A DNA stretch of 64,000 bases. Origin: Mycobacterium conspicuum. Its GTDB lineage: Bacteria; Actinomycetota; Actinomycetes; Mycobacteriales; Mycobacteriaceae. The notes under the pieces were generated by a model, which was not told where the DNA came from, did no database searches, and worked only from the letters and a program-made list of their open reading frames with translations. The stretch is from NCBI RefSeq assembly GCF_010730195.1, contig NZ_AP022613.1, positions 4,402,001-4,466,000 of the forward strand, given 5' to 3'. Positions 17,423 through 25,721 of the stretch are shown piece by piece. Each line of letters opens with the position of its first letter. The first letter of the stretch is position 1. Made by a program: the position numbers and the translations under genes.

Positions 17423-18609
17423 TGGATCTCGAGTACACCCCCCAGCAGCAGCGCCTGCGCGCCGAAATCCGCGCCACACTGGAAAAAGTCATGACGCCGG
17501 AGCGCGTCGCCGCGGTCAGCGAACACATCGAGGGTGGCCCCGCGGTGCGCGACTGCGTCCGCGCCCTGGCCGCCGCCGACCTGCTCGGGGTCGGCTGGCC
17601 CAAAGAGTATGGCGGACGCGGCTTTACGGCGATCGAGCAGTTCATCTTCGCCGAGGAGGCGCGCCGCGCCAATGCGCCCGTCCCGCTGGTGACGCTCAAT
17701 ACCGTCGGGCCGACGCTGATGCAGTGCGGCACCGAGGAACAGAAGCAGAAGTTCCTGCCGGCGATCCTGGACGGCACCGTGGAATTCGCGATCGGCTACT
17801 CCGAGCCCGGCGCCGGCAGCGACCTGGCGTCGCTGCGCACCACCGCGGTCCGCGACGGGGACGACTACGTCATTAGCGGGCAGAAGATGTTCACCAGCGG
17901 CGCCGCCTATGCCGACTACATCTGGCTGGCCGCGCGCACCGATCCGAATGCCAAGAAGCACAAGGGCATTTCCATCCTCATCGTGCCCACCGGCTCGCCG
18001 GGGTTCTCCTACCAGCCGCTGCACACCATGCCCGGCATCTCCACCTTCTACACCTTCTACGACGACGTGCGCGTGCCGGCCAGTGCGCTGGTCGGCGAGG
18101 AGAACCAGGGTTGGCAGCTGATCACCACGCAGCTGAACTTCGAACGCGCCGCGCTGGGCAACCTGGCCGCGCTCGAGCCGCTGTTCGAGCGCACGCTGGA
18201 CTGGGCCACCAGCACCGAGCTCGACGGCGGCCGCGTCATCGACCAGCCGTGGGTGCAGCTGGCGCTGGCCCGCGTCGAAGCCCAGGTCGCCGCCTACAAA
18301 CTCGTCAACCTGCGGATCAACGCGGCGATGAGCAAGGGCGTACTCAACATGGGAGAAGCTTCGGCGGCGAAGGTGTTCGGCACCGAATTGACCCAGCAGG
18401 TCGCGCGCGAGCTGCTGGAAGTGTTGGACGGCAACGGCGTTCGCCGCGGTGCCGACGCCCCCCTGCGCGGCGCCCTGGAATCGGCCTACCGGCAGGCCGT
18501 CATCAACACCTTCGGCGGCGGCGCCAACGAGATTCAGCGTGACATCATCGCGATGGCCGGATTGCTCATGCCTCGAGCACCGCGCGACCTTCGCAGCACG
18601 GCAAATTAG
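17422..18609 (+). CDS. Acyl-CoA dehydrogenase, FadE29-like subunit
   Basis: A 395-residue FAD-dependent acyl-CoA dehydrogenase. Typical features are the GWPKEYGGRG N-terminal segment, the FAD/substrate motif GYSEPGAGSDLASL (about residues 128-141), FTSGA, and a C-terminal half with FGGGANEIQRDIIA. It starts on the ATG that overlaps the P450 stop (TGATG). A second FadE lies three genes downstream. Paired FadE genes of this kind in steroid clusters make heterotetramers in which each active site needs both subunits (established for FadE28/FadE29 and related pairs), so the two are predicted to work as one enzyme introducing an alpha-beta double bond into a bulky acyl-CoA. Confidence 0.9.
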   Translation: MDLEYTPQQQRLRAEIRATLEKVMTPERVAAVSEHIEGGPAVRDCVRALAAADLLGVGWPKEYGGRGFTAIEQFIFAEEARRANAPVPLVTLNTVGPTLMQCGTEEQKQKFLPAILDGTVEFAIGYSEPGAGSDLASLRTTAVRDGDDYVISGQKMFTSGAAYADYIWLAARTDPNAKKHKGISILIVPTGSPGFSYQPLHTMPGISTFYTFYDDVRVPASALVGEENQGWQLITTQLNFERAALGNLAALEPLFERTLDWATSTELDGGRVIDQPWVQLALARVEAQVAAYKLVNLRINAAMSKGVLNMGEASAAKVFGTELTQQVARELLEVLDGNGVRRGADAPLRGALESAYRQAVINTFGGGANEIQRDIIAMAGLLMPRAPRDLRSTAN

Positions 18610-18622
18610 GAGGACGACTGAA

Positions 18623-19162
18623 GTGACAGAAGACGTGAGCGCCAAGGTGCAGGCCCTCGTCGGCCAGCCCACCGGCGGCACCGGAAAGCCCACCGTGGCA
18701 CCCGATCCGGTGAATCAGCCGATGATCCGGCACTGGGCGTACGCGCTCGCCGACATGAACCCGGTCTACCTCGACCCGGAGTTCGCGGCCGCGTCGCGGT
18801 TCGGCGGCATCGTGTCCCCGCCGGTGATGCTGCAGACCTGGACGATGCCGTCGCCCAAACTCGAAGGCATCGGTGACCGCGGCGGCGCTCCCGTCGAGAT
18901 CAAGAGCAACCCAACGGCATTCCTCGACGAGGCCGGCTACACCAGCACGGTGGCGACCAACTCGGAGTTCGAGATCGAACGCTACCCCCGACTCGGCGAC
19001 GTCATCAGCGCGACGGCGGTGTACGAATCGGCCTCCGAGGAGAAGAAGACGGCGCTGGGCACCGGGTTCTTCCTGACCTGGCTGACCACGTACACCAACC
19101 AGGACGGCGAAGTCCTCGGGCGGCAACGCTTCCGGGTGCTGCGATTCAAGCCGGCGAACTGA
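18623..19162 (+). CDS. MaoC-like hydratase subunit, non-catalytic type (ChsH2 N-terminal domain equivalent)
   Basis: A 179-residue hot-dog-fold protein of the FAS1/MaoC dehydratase type. It starts at GTG 18623 after AGGAGG. The segment WAYALADMNPVYLD keeps the Asp (44) of the MaoC active site but has Tyr49 where catalytic members have His. This loss is expected of the non-catalytic partner in a heterodimeric hydratase, as in ChsH2 of the igr operon. It overlaps the following DUF35 gene by one base (TGATG). Together the two encode 312 residues, about the length of a fused ChsH2. It is predicted to pair with the catalytic MaoC protein encoded at 20850. Confidence 0.8.
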   Translation: MTEDVSAKVQALVGQPTGGTGKPTVAPDPVNQPMIRHWAYALADMNPVYLDPEFAAASRFGGIVSPPVMLQTWTMPSPKLEGIGDRGGAPVEIKSNPTAFLDEAGYTSTVATNSEFEIERYPRLGDVISATAVYESASEEKKTALGTGFFLTWLTTYTNQDGEVLGRQRFRVLRFKPAN

Positions 19163-19563
19163 TGGCGACCCGAATGGCGCCGGCGATCACGCCGGACACC
19201 GAGTTCTTCTGGAATGGGTTGCGGGACAACAAGCTGCTAATTCAGCGCTGCGGCGGCTGCGGGAAGCTTCGGCACCCGCCCCGCCCCATGTGCCCGAACT
19301 GCCGCTCCCTGGATTGGGAGCCGATCGAGTCGTCGGGCCGCGGCACCGTCTACAGCTACGTCATGCCACTTGAGCCGCGGATGCCGTTCTTCGACTACCC
19401 CTACGTGGTCGCGCTGATCGAGCTCGAGGAGGGCGTGCGGATCGTGTCCAACCTCACCGACATCGACCCGGCCGACGTCACGGTCGGCATGCCGGTGCAG
19501 GTCTACTTTCAGACCTTCGAGAACGACCTGGTGCTGCACCAGTTCCGGCCGAGCAACCACTGA
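19162..19563 (+). CDS. DUF35 OB-fold protein with rubredoxin-like zinc ribbon
   Basis: A 133-residue protein with an N-terminal zinc ribbon (C30, C33, C44, C47) followed by an OB-fold beginning at SSGRGTVYSYV. In steroid and thiolase systems DUF35 domains dock thiolase-like aldolases or hydratases; in the igr operon the domain is the C-terminal half of ChsH2 and binds Ltp2. Here it is a separate gene joined to its neighbours by TGATG overlaps on both sides, so equimolar translation is likely. An internal ATG at 19174 is an alternative start. Its predicted partner is the Ltp2-like protein at 21290. Confidence 0.85.
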   Translation: MATRMAPAITPDTEFFWNGLRDNKLLIQRCGGCGKLRHPPRPMCPNCRSLDWEPIESSGRGTVYSYVMPLEPRMPFFDYPYVVALIELEEGVRIVSNLTDIDPADVTVGMPVQVYFQTFENDLVLHQFRPSNH

Positions 19564-20660
19564 TGGACTTCACGTTCACCGAAGAACAAGAGGCGATCGC
19601 CAAGGTCGCGCGCGATCTGTTGGAGCGTCGCGCCACCCCGGAACACCTGACCGAACTGGAATCCGGCGACAACCGCTACGACGAGGCGCTGTGGCAGGAG
19701 CTCGCCGCGCTCGACCTGCTGGGCGCCGCGTTGCCGGAGTCGGTGGGCGGGAACGGCGGCGGCTTCGTCGAACTCGGGGTGCTGCTGGCCGAGGTGGGGT
19801 GGAGCGTGGCGCCGGTGCCGGCGTACGCGACGCTGGTGCTGGGCGCCGATCCGATTGCGCGGCACGGCAATCCGGAACAGCAACAGCGCATCCTGCCCGG
19901 CGTCGTCTCCGGTCAGCGCATCCTGACTGCCGGGCTGGCCGAGCCCGGCCGATCCGACCCGACGGTGCCGGTCACCAGCGCGCGCCGTGACGGCGCGGGT
20001 TGGCGGCTCGACGGCGCCAAGGAGTTGGTGCCCGCCGCCCAGCTCGCCGACACCATCCTTATCCCGGCCAGCACCGATGACGGGGTCGGTCTGTTTCTGC
20101 TCGCCGCGGATGCCCCCGGCGTCGAGATCCGCCGGGTCGCTACCACCAACCACGAACCGCATGCCGACGTATTCCTCGATGGTGCAACGGTTTCCGAAGC
20201 GGATCGACTGCCCGGCGCGTCGATCGAGGACCTGCACACCCGCGCCTTGGTCGGGCTGTGTGCGATCCAGCTCGGCGTGGCCGAGCGGGCGTTGAAGCTG
20301 GCCGCCGCCTACACCACGCAGCGTGAGCAATTCGGGCGCCCGATCGGCAGCTTCCAGGCGGTGCAGCAGCGGCTGGCCGACGCCTTCATCGACGTCGAGG
20401 CGATCCGCTGGACCACGTGGCACGCGGCCTGGCTGATCGCGCACGACCGACCGGCCGAGCGCGCCGCCCGGATCGCGAAGTTCTGGGCCGGCGAAGCCGG
20501 CGCACGCGTCGGAGCGTCGGCACAACAGGTACACGGCGGCATCGGCATCGACACCACCTATCCCCTGCATCGCTATTTCCTGTGGGCCAAGCACAACGAA
20601 CTCGCCCTCGGCTCGGCTACGGCGCAATTGGCCCGCCTGGGTGGGAGCTACGGGTCGTGA
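19563..20660 (+). CDS. Acyl-CoA dehydrogenase, FadE28-like subunit
   Basis: A 365-residue acyl-CoA dehydrogenase family protein with the N-terminal alpha-helical domain (MDFTFTEEQEAI), a mid-domain less conserved than the first FadE (the usual EPGxGSD stretch reads LAEPGRSDPTVP), and a C-terminal REQFGRPIGSFQAVQ segment plus QVHGGIGID. The degenerate FAD/substrate loop resembles the partner subunits of alpha2beta2 FadE enzymes. The ATG overlaps the DUF35 stop (TGATG). It is followed by a 189-bp gap before the next gene in the same direction. It most likely forms a heterotetramer with the FadE encoded at 17422. Confidence 0.88.
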   Translation: MDFTFTEEQEAIAKVARDLLERRATPEHLTELESGDNRYDEALWQELAALDLLGAALPESVGGNGGGFVELGVLLAEVGWSVAPVPAYATLVLGADPIARHGNPEQQQRILPGVVSGQRILTAGLAEPGRSDPTVPVTSARRDGAGWRLDGAKELVPAAQLADTILIPASTDDGVGLFLLAADAPGVEIRRVATTNHEPHADVFLDGATVSEADRLPGASIEDLHTRALVGLCAIQLGVAERALKLAAAYTTQREQFGRPIGSFQAVQQRLADAFIDVEAIRWTTWHAAWLIAHDRPAERAARIAKFWAGEAGARVGASAQQVHGGIGIDTTYPLHRYFLWAKHNELALGSATAQLARLGGSYGS

Positions 20661-20849
20661 TCGCGTTGATGTCCCGCCAGCCACTGCAATCGCCAGAAGC
20701 GTCGCGCGTGTCGATGCAAGACAGCTCAGCGCGGGCGAACCGAAGGATCTGTCGTCACCAATTACCGACAACCATTGCCTTCACAGCAGCGACCGACGGG
20801 GCCGCAAGCCACATCCGGACCCACGACGAAAATACGTGAGAGGACAGCC

Positions 20850-21293
20850 ATGACAACGACCACCACCCTCAAATGGGCCGACATCAACGTCGGCGACGAG
20901 GTAACCCCGCTCGACATCCCCATCACCACGACGATGATCGTCGCCGGCGCGATCGCCTCCCGCGATTTCATGCCGGTCCACCACGACCGCGACTACGCCA
21001 ACAAGCAGGGCTCGCCCAACCTGTTCATGAACATCCTGACCACCAACGGCTATTGCGTGCGTTTCCTCACCGACTGGGCGGGACCGGAAGCCATGGTCAA
21101 GAACCTTTCGATTCGCCTTGGCGTGCCGTGCTTTCCGGACGACCCGCTGCGCTTCACCGGCAGCGTGGCCGGCAAAACCGAAGGCTCGGATGGTGAAAAC
21201 TTTATAGAGGTGACGTTCAAGGGCTCCAACAGTCTCGGCGATCACGTCTCGGGCACCGCGATCCTCAGCCTGCTCGACGGGAGGCAAGCATGA
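20850..21293 (+). CDS. MaoC-family hydratase, catalytic subunit (ChsH1-like)
   Basis: A 147-residue hot-dog protein. The segment ASRDFMPVHHDRDYA carries Asp39 and His44, with the five-residue spacing reported for the catalytic Asp/His pair of ChsH1. It is predicted to hydrate the enoyl-CoA made by the two FadE proteins, as a heterodimer with the Tyr-containing partner at 18623. The start is ATG 20850 after GAGAGGA; the frame continues upstream without a good start. The stop overlaps the Ltp2-like gene by four bases (ATGA). The 189 bp upstream show no convincing gene; a separate promoter there is possible. Confidence 0.87.
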   Translation: MTTTTTLKWADINVGDEVTPLDIPITTTMIVAGAIASRDFMPVHHDRDYANKQGSPNLFMNILTTNGYCVRFLTDWAGPEAMVKNLSIRLGVPCFPDDPLRFTGSVAGKTEGSDGENFIEVTFKGSNSLGDHVSGTAILSLLDGRQA

Positions 21294-22459
21294 CCAGCAC
21301 GCTGCCGGGCGCCACCGCCATCGCGGGCATCGGCCAGACGGAGTTCTCGAAGGAATCCGGCCGCAGCGAACTGCAATTGGCGTGCGAGGCGGTCAGCGCC
21401 GCGCTCGACGACGCGGGCCTGGCGCCCAGCGACGTCGACGGCATGGTCACGTTCACCATGGATTCCAGCGACGAGATCGACATCGCCCGCAACGTGGGCA
21501 TCGGCGACCTGAGCTTCTTTTCCCGCGTGCATCACGGCGGCGGCGCGGCGGCCGGCACCGTGGTGCACGCGGCGATGGCCGTCGCCACCGGCGTCGCCGA
21601 CGTCGTGGTGTGCTGGCGCGCGTTCAACGAACGCTCCGGGTTCCGGTTCGGCGGCAGCGGACGCACCAGCGCCGAAACCCCGCCGTTCATGGCGCATTAC
21701 GCGCCGTTCGGACTGCTGACTCCCGCGGCGTGGGTGGCAATGCACGCCCAGCGCTACATGTCCACCTACGGCGTCACCAACGAGGACTTCGGCCGCATCG
21801 CCGTCGTCGACCGCGCGCACGCCGCCACAAACCCCGAGGCGTGGTTCTACGAACGCCCAATCACGCTGGAAGACCACCAGAATTCGCGCTGGATCATCGA
21901 ACCGGTGCTACGCCTGCTGGACTGCTGCCAGGAGAGCGACGGCGGCGTCGCGCTGGTCGTCACCAGCGCCGAGCGCGCTCGCGACCTGCGCCAACCACCG
22001 GCGATCATCACCGCGGCGGCGCAAGGCGCGGCCGACAACGGCGAGATGATGACCAGCTACTACCGCGACGACATCACCGGCCTGCCCGAGATGGGGGTGG
22101 TGGCCCAGCGGCTGTGGCGCGATTCGGGTCTGAAACCCCAAGACATCCAAACCGCATTCATCTACGACCATTTCACGCCGTTCGTGTTCACCCAGCTCGA
22201 AGAGCTCGGGTTCTGCGGGCGCGGCGAGGCCAAGGACTTCGCCACCATCGAGCGCCTCTCGTTGGGCGGCGAGTTCCCGATCAACACCAACGGCGGTCTG
22301 CTCGGCGAGGCCTACATCCACGGCATGAACGGCATCACCGAGGGCGTGCGCCAGATCCGCGGCACCTCCTACAACCAGGTCGACAACGTCGAGCACGTAC
22401 TGGTCACCTCGGGAACCGGCGTCCCCACCAGCGGCCTGATTCTGGAACCGGCCGGCTAG
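21290..22459 (+). CDS. Thiolase-like lipid-transfer protein / steroid side-chain aldolase (Ltp2-like)
   Basis: A 389-residue thiolase-fold protein of the SCPx/Ltp2 branch. The nucleophilic Cys region of true thiolases is replaced by FFSRVHHGGGAAAGT, so Claisen chemistry by Cys is unlikely. Tyr292 (FIYDHF) and Tyr342 (GEAYIHG) are 50 residues apart, matching the two catalytic Tyr residues described for Ltp2 retro-aldolases. Ltp2 cleaves a hydroxylated propionyl-CoA side chain into a ketone and propionyl-CoA, and needs the DUF35 domain of ChsH2 as partner; both components are present here. The ATG overlaps the preceding stop (ATGA). Whether the substrate is a C22 steroid is unknown. Confidence 0.85.
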   Translation: MTSTLPGATAIAGIGQTEFSKESGRSELQLACEAVSAALDDAGLAPSDVDGMVTFTMDSSDEIDIARNVGIGDLSFFSRVHHGGGAAAGTVVHAAMAVATGVADVVVCWRAFNERSGFRFGGSGRTSAETPPFMAHYAPFGLLTPAAWVAMHAQRYMSTYGVTNEDFGRIAVVDRAHAATNPEAWFYERPITLEDHQNSRWIIEPVLRLLDCCQESDGGVALVVTSAERARDLRQPPAIITAAAQGAADNGEMMTSYYRDDITGLPEMGVVAQRLWRDSGLKPQDIQTAFIYDHFTPFVFTQLEELGFCGRGEAKDFATIERLSLGGEFPINTNGGLLGEAYIHGMNGITEGVRQIRGTSYNQVDNVEHVLVTSGTGVPTSGLILEPAG

Positions 22460-22470
22460 GGAGGACCGAA

Positions 22471-23541
22471 ATGCCCAAGCTCGCACTGCTGACCGCGATC
22501 AACGGGCCGATCGAGCTGGCCGAGTATCCGCTGTCCACACCGGCGCCGGGGACCGCGGCGCTCAAGCTGCGGATGGCCGGCATCTGCGGTTCGGACTTGC
22601 ACATCTTCCGCGGCGAGCTGCCGCTGCCGTGTCCCTTCGCCATGGGCCACGAAATGGTCGGCGAGATAGCCGAACTCGGTGACGGCCTGACCGCCGACGC
22701 CACCGGTGCGCCGCTGGCCGTCGGCGATCGGGTGGTGACACCCTATTTCTGGCTCTGCGGTCAATGCCACGCGTGCGCCCGCGGCCGCCCGCACGCCTGT
22801 CAGAACCTGATGGCCGGCGAGTACCGCACCCACGACCAGGCGCCGCACTTCGTCGCCGCGCACGGCGAGTACTACTACACCAGCCGCCGGCAACCGCTGT
22901 ACCGGGTGCCCGAGAACCTGCCCGACGAGGCCGTCGCGCCGTTGAATTGCGCACTGGCTCAAGTGTTGTTCGCGCTGCGTGATGTGCGGCTGGGCGACAC
23001 CGTCGTCATCCAGGGCGCCGGCGGCCTGGGCATCAACGCCGCGGCCGTCGCGCGCACCGCGGGCGCCGCCGAGGTGATCGTGATCGACAAGATCGCCGAG
23101 CGGCTCGACGTGGCAGCCGATTTCGGTGCGACGCACTGCATCGACGCCAGCGCACTCTCGACCGCCGAGGTCACCGAGCGGGTGCACCGGCGCACCGACG
23201 GTATCGGGGCCGACTGGGTGCTCGAGGTCGTCGGCGTGCCCGGCGTCATTCCCGAGGGTGTCGATTTCCTCAACAACGGCGGGACCCTGCTCGAGGTCGG
23301 CAACATCGGCATGGGCCGCACCTTCGAGATGGATCCCAGCGCGCTGGTCTACGGCAACAAGTCCATCCGCGGTGTCATGCTGTACGATCCGGTCACGCTG
23401 GCCATCGGCTTATCCTTCCTGCAGCACACGCGTTTCCCGTTCGATCGGCTGATGCCCAAGCCGTTCCGTCTCGCCGACGTCAACGACGCATTCGCCTCGG
23501 CCGACGCGGGTTTGGTCCCCCGAGGGGCGCTGGTGCCCTGA
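22471..23541 (+). CDS. Zinc-dependent alcohol dehydrogenase (MDR family)
   Basis: A 356-residue medium-chain dehydrogenase. Catalytic zinc ligands are in CGSDLH and GHEMVGE. The structural zinc site is the Cys cluster CGQCHACARGRPHAC. The NAD-binding Rossmann motif is GAGGLGINAA, and DKIAER suggests NAD+ preference through the acidic residue. The start is ATG 22471 after GGGAGG, 11 bp after the Ltp2-like stop. It probably oxidises an alcohol made by the P450, handing an aldehyde to the divergent ALDH, or acts on a ring or side-chain hydroxyl. The stop overlaps tetR by one base (TGATG). Confidence 0.9.
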   Translation: MPKLALLTAINGPIELAEYPLSTPAPGTAALKLRMAGICGSDLHIFRGELPLPCPFAMGHEMVGEIAELGDGLTADATGAPLAVGDRVVTPYFWLCGQCHACARGRPHACQNLMAGEYRTHDQAPHFVAAHGEYYYTSRRQPLYRVPENLPDEAVAPLNCALAQVLFALRDVRLGDTVVIQGAGGLGINAAAVARTAGAAEVIVIDKIAERLDVAADFGATHCIDASALSTAEVTERVHRRTDGIGADWVLEVVGVPGVIPEGVDFLNNGGTLLEVGNIGMGRTFEMDPSALVYGNKSIRGVMLYDPVTLAIGLSFLQHTRFPFDRLMPKPFRLADVNDAFASADAGLVPRGALVP

Positions 23542-24152
23542 TGAGTTCGCAAGCGATCCAGGCGACCGACACCCGCGAGCTCATCATCGAGGCGGCGTAC
23601 GCCTGCTTCGCCAAGCACGGCCTGCAGAAGACGACCATCGTCGACATCGCCCGGCGGGCCAATGTCTCGCGCAGCACGATCTATGAGTATTTCAGCGACA
23701 AGGGCGCCATCCTGGAGGCGTGCGCCGAACACGCTTCCGAGCAGTTCTACCGCGAGATGTCCAAGGCGATGGACCGCGGCGGATCGCTCGAAGAAAAGCT
23801 GGGCAGGGCAGCGGTTTTCGTGACCCAGGCGCGGCGGGCCATCGCCAGCGAGGAGTACTTCGACGAAGACGCGATCAGCCTGCTGCTGACCAAGGACGCC
23901 GGTGTGCTGCTGCGCGAATGCGTCGACTTCTTCGCCCCCCATCTGTCGGCCGCCAAGCTCACCGGCGAGGTTCGCAAGGACCTCGACGTCGAGGCGGCCG
24001 GCGAGTGGTTCGCGCGAATCTTGTTCTCGCTGTTCAGCACCCCGTCGTCGGGTCTGGACATGGACGATCCCGCCGTGGTGGCCCGGTTCGTGACCGAGCA
24101 CGTGGTGCGCGGCTTCGGCCACGATCAACGGCCGGGGCGCAAGGGCCGCTAA
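23541..24152 (+). CDS. TetR-family transcriptional regulator (operon-encoded)
   Basis: A 203-residue TetR regulator. The N-terminal helix-turn-helix is clear (IIEAAYACFAKHG, then IVDIARRANVSRSTIYEYF); the C-terminal half is a divergent ligand-binding domain. It is translationally coupled to the alcohol dehydrogenase by a TGATG overlap, so it is made with the operon and probably represses it until an acyl-CoA or steroid ligand appears. The 21-bp inverted repeat at 16205-16225 is the likely operator. The gene ends in a 4-nt convergent overlap with the hydrolase on the other strand. Confidence 0.92.
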   Translation: MSSQAIQATDTRELIIEAAYACFAKHGLQKTTIVDIARRANVSRSTIYEYFSDKGAILEACAEHASEQFYREMSKAMDRGGSLEEKLGRAAVFVTQARRAIASEEYFDEDAISLLLTKDAGVLLRECVDFFAPHLSAAKLTGEVRKDLDVEAAGEWFARILFSLFSTPSSGLDMDDPAVVARFVTEHVVRGFGHDQRPGRKGR

Positions 24153-24898
24153 TTCGACCGCTGTTCGGGCCAGACGGTGTCGTCGGTGTGCACCGGCCGG
24201 CCGTGGCCGGGCAGCAGATGGGCAACCGGCAGCTCTTCCAGGCGCCGGCGAGTGGCGGCAGCGGTTGCGGCATCGACGATTTCGGGTGTGTGCCACACCT
24301 TGCCACGGGTCGTGAGCACCGCATCGCCGGACAACAGCGTGCGGGTGAGCGGGTTCCACAGCGCGATGCTGTCGTCGGTGTGCCCGCTCGCGGTGAGCAC
24401 CGTCCACTCCGGCGCGCCGGGCAGCGGCTCGCCGTCGGCGAGTCCACCTTCGGGGGCCGTTCCCCTCCAGCGCATGCCGGCCGGGGTGCCGTATCCCGCC
24501 ACCCAGGCACCGCCGACGAATCCGGCCAGCCCGACCCGGTCGAGGGGCTGGTCGAAATAGGTGGGCCAGATCCGCGCCGCCGCGGCCAGGGTCGGGGTGC
24601 GCGGCTTTGCCCCGTCGAGATAGCTCAGTGTGGTGAGGGGCAACCAGATCGGGGCGCCGTGGCGGGCGGCCAGTTCCACCGCACCGGCGACGTGGTCGCT
24701 GTGTCCGTGCGTGGCCACCACGGCGCGCGGGGCGCCACCGAGCCGCTCGAACACGGCCGCCAGATCACGGGCGACGTGCGGCAACCCGGCGTCGACGACC
24801 ACCGAACCCCCGTCGCCGTGCAGGACGTAGCAGTTGAAGATCCACCGCGACACCCGGGTGATGCCGAGGTCCGGCATGTGGTCGATAACCAGGCTCAT
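24149..24898 (-). CDS. Metallo-beta-lactamase-fold hydrolase
   Basis: A 249-residue MBL-superfamily protein with the metal-binding motif THGHSDHV (HxHxDH, about residues 63-69), further ligands in ASGHTDDS and SGDAV, and the C-terminal LPGHGRP. It matches the glyoxalase II/quinoprotein-type group of hydrolases acting on thioesters or related esters. There is no signal peptide. It lies convergent to tetR with a 4-nt overlap and divergent from the enoyl-CoA hydratase gene (31 bp apart). A CoA-thioesterase or lactonase role for the neighbouring pathway is possible but unproven. Confidence 0.85.
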   Translation of the reverse strand: MSLVIDHMPDLGITRVSRWIFNCYVLHGDGGSVVVDAGLPHVARDLAAVFERLGGAPRAVVATHGHSDHVAGAVELAARHGAPIWLPLTTLSYLDGAKPRTPTLAAAARIWPTYFDQPLDRVGLAGFVGGAWVAGYGTPAGMRWRGTAPEGGLADGEPLPGAPEWTVLTASGHTDDSIALWNPLTRTLLSGDAVLTTRGKVWHTPEIVDAATAAATRRRLEELPVAHLLPGHGRPVHTDDTVWPEQRSN

Positions 24899-24929
24899 GG
24901 GCGAGACGCTACGCCGCTAGAGTCGATTG

Positions 24930-25721
24930 ATGGACGACGCATCCGAAGTGCTGCTCTGCGATAACCGCGACGGGGTCAGGGTCCTGACCCTGAATCGTCC
25001 CGGGGCGCGAAACGCCCTCAGCGGCGAGCTGGTCAGTGCGCTGTTCGCCGGGCTGGACGCCGCGGACAGCGACGACAGCGTCAGAGCCGTGGTCCTCACC
25101 GGAGCCGACCCCGCGTTCTGCGCAGGGGTCGATCTCAAGGAAGCAAGCCGTGACGGCATGGCCTACTTCGCCCGCTTCGAACACGAGAACTGCGTGACGC
25201 GCGTCGGGCAGATGCGCACCCCGATCATCGGGGCGATCAACGGCGCCGCGTTCACCGGCGGCCTGGAAATCGCGTTGGGATGCGACTTTCTCATCGCATC
25301 GGAGCGTGCGGTGTTCGGTGATACCCACGCCCGGGTCGGCATTCTGCCGGGCGGCGGCATGACCGCCCGGCTACCCCAAGTCGTCGGAAGCGCCATGGCC
25401 CGAAGAATGTCCATGACCGGCGAAGTCGTCAATGCCGCTGAGGCGCAACGGGTTGGCCTGGTGACGGAAGTCGTACATCACGACGCGCTGCTGGACCGCG
25501 CCGTCGAGCTGGCCACCCAGATCGCCGAGGTGCCACCCGCGGTGATGTCCGGTTTGAAGAGGATGTACGTCGACGGCTGCGCGCCGGTGATCGAGGCCGC
25601 GCTCGCCGTCGAACTTGAAATCGCTTCCAGCGTCGCCTTCTCCACCGAGGCTCTTGGCGACAAGCGCCGCGAAGTGACCAGCCGCAACCAGCGGCAGATT
25701 GCCGATCGTCAGCCCGGTTAG
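24930..25721 (+). CDS. Enoyl-CoA hydratase/isomerase family protein
   Basis: A 263-residue crotonase-fold protein. The oxyanion-hole segments are FCAGVDLKE and AAFTGGLEIALGCD; the latter keeps the first catalytic Glu (GGLE). The second Glu (the PE of FGxPE in hydratases) is replaced by His in DTHARVGILPGGG. The enzyme may therefore not be a standard hydratase; isomerase, hydrolase or ring-cleaving activity are alternatives within the superfamily. The start is ATG 24930 (a TTG three bases upstream is in frame). It ends in a 4-nt convergent overlap with the P450 gene. Confidence 0.88.
   Translation: MDDASEVLLCDNRDGVRVLTLNRPGARNALSGELVSALFAGLDAADSDDSVRAVVLTGADPAFCAGVDLKEASRDGMAYFARFEHENCVTRVGQMRTPIIGAINGAAFTGGLEIALGCDFLIASERAVFGDTHARVGILPGGGMTARLPQVVGSAMARRMSMTGEVVNAAEAQRVGLVTEVVHHDALLDRAVELATQIAEVPPAVMSGLKRMYVDGCAPVIEAALAVELEIASSVAFSTEALGDKRREVTSRNQRQIADRQPG

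Noticed and set aside
20661..20849. Short frames in the gap between the second FadE and the MaoC gene
   Set aside because: No ribosome site, no hydrophobic or domain pattern; probably a spacer, perhaps with a secondary promoter.
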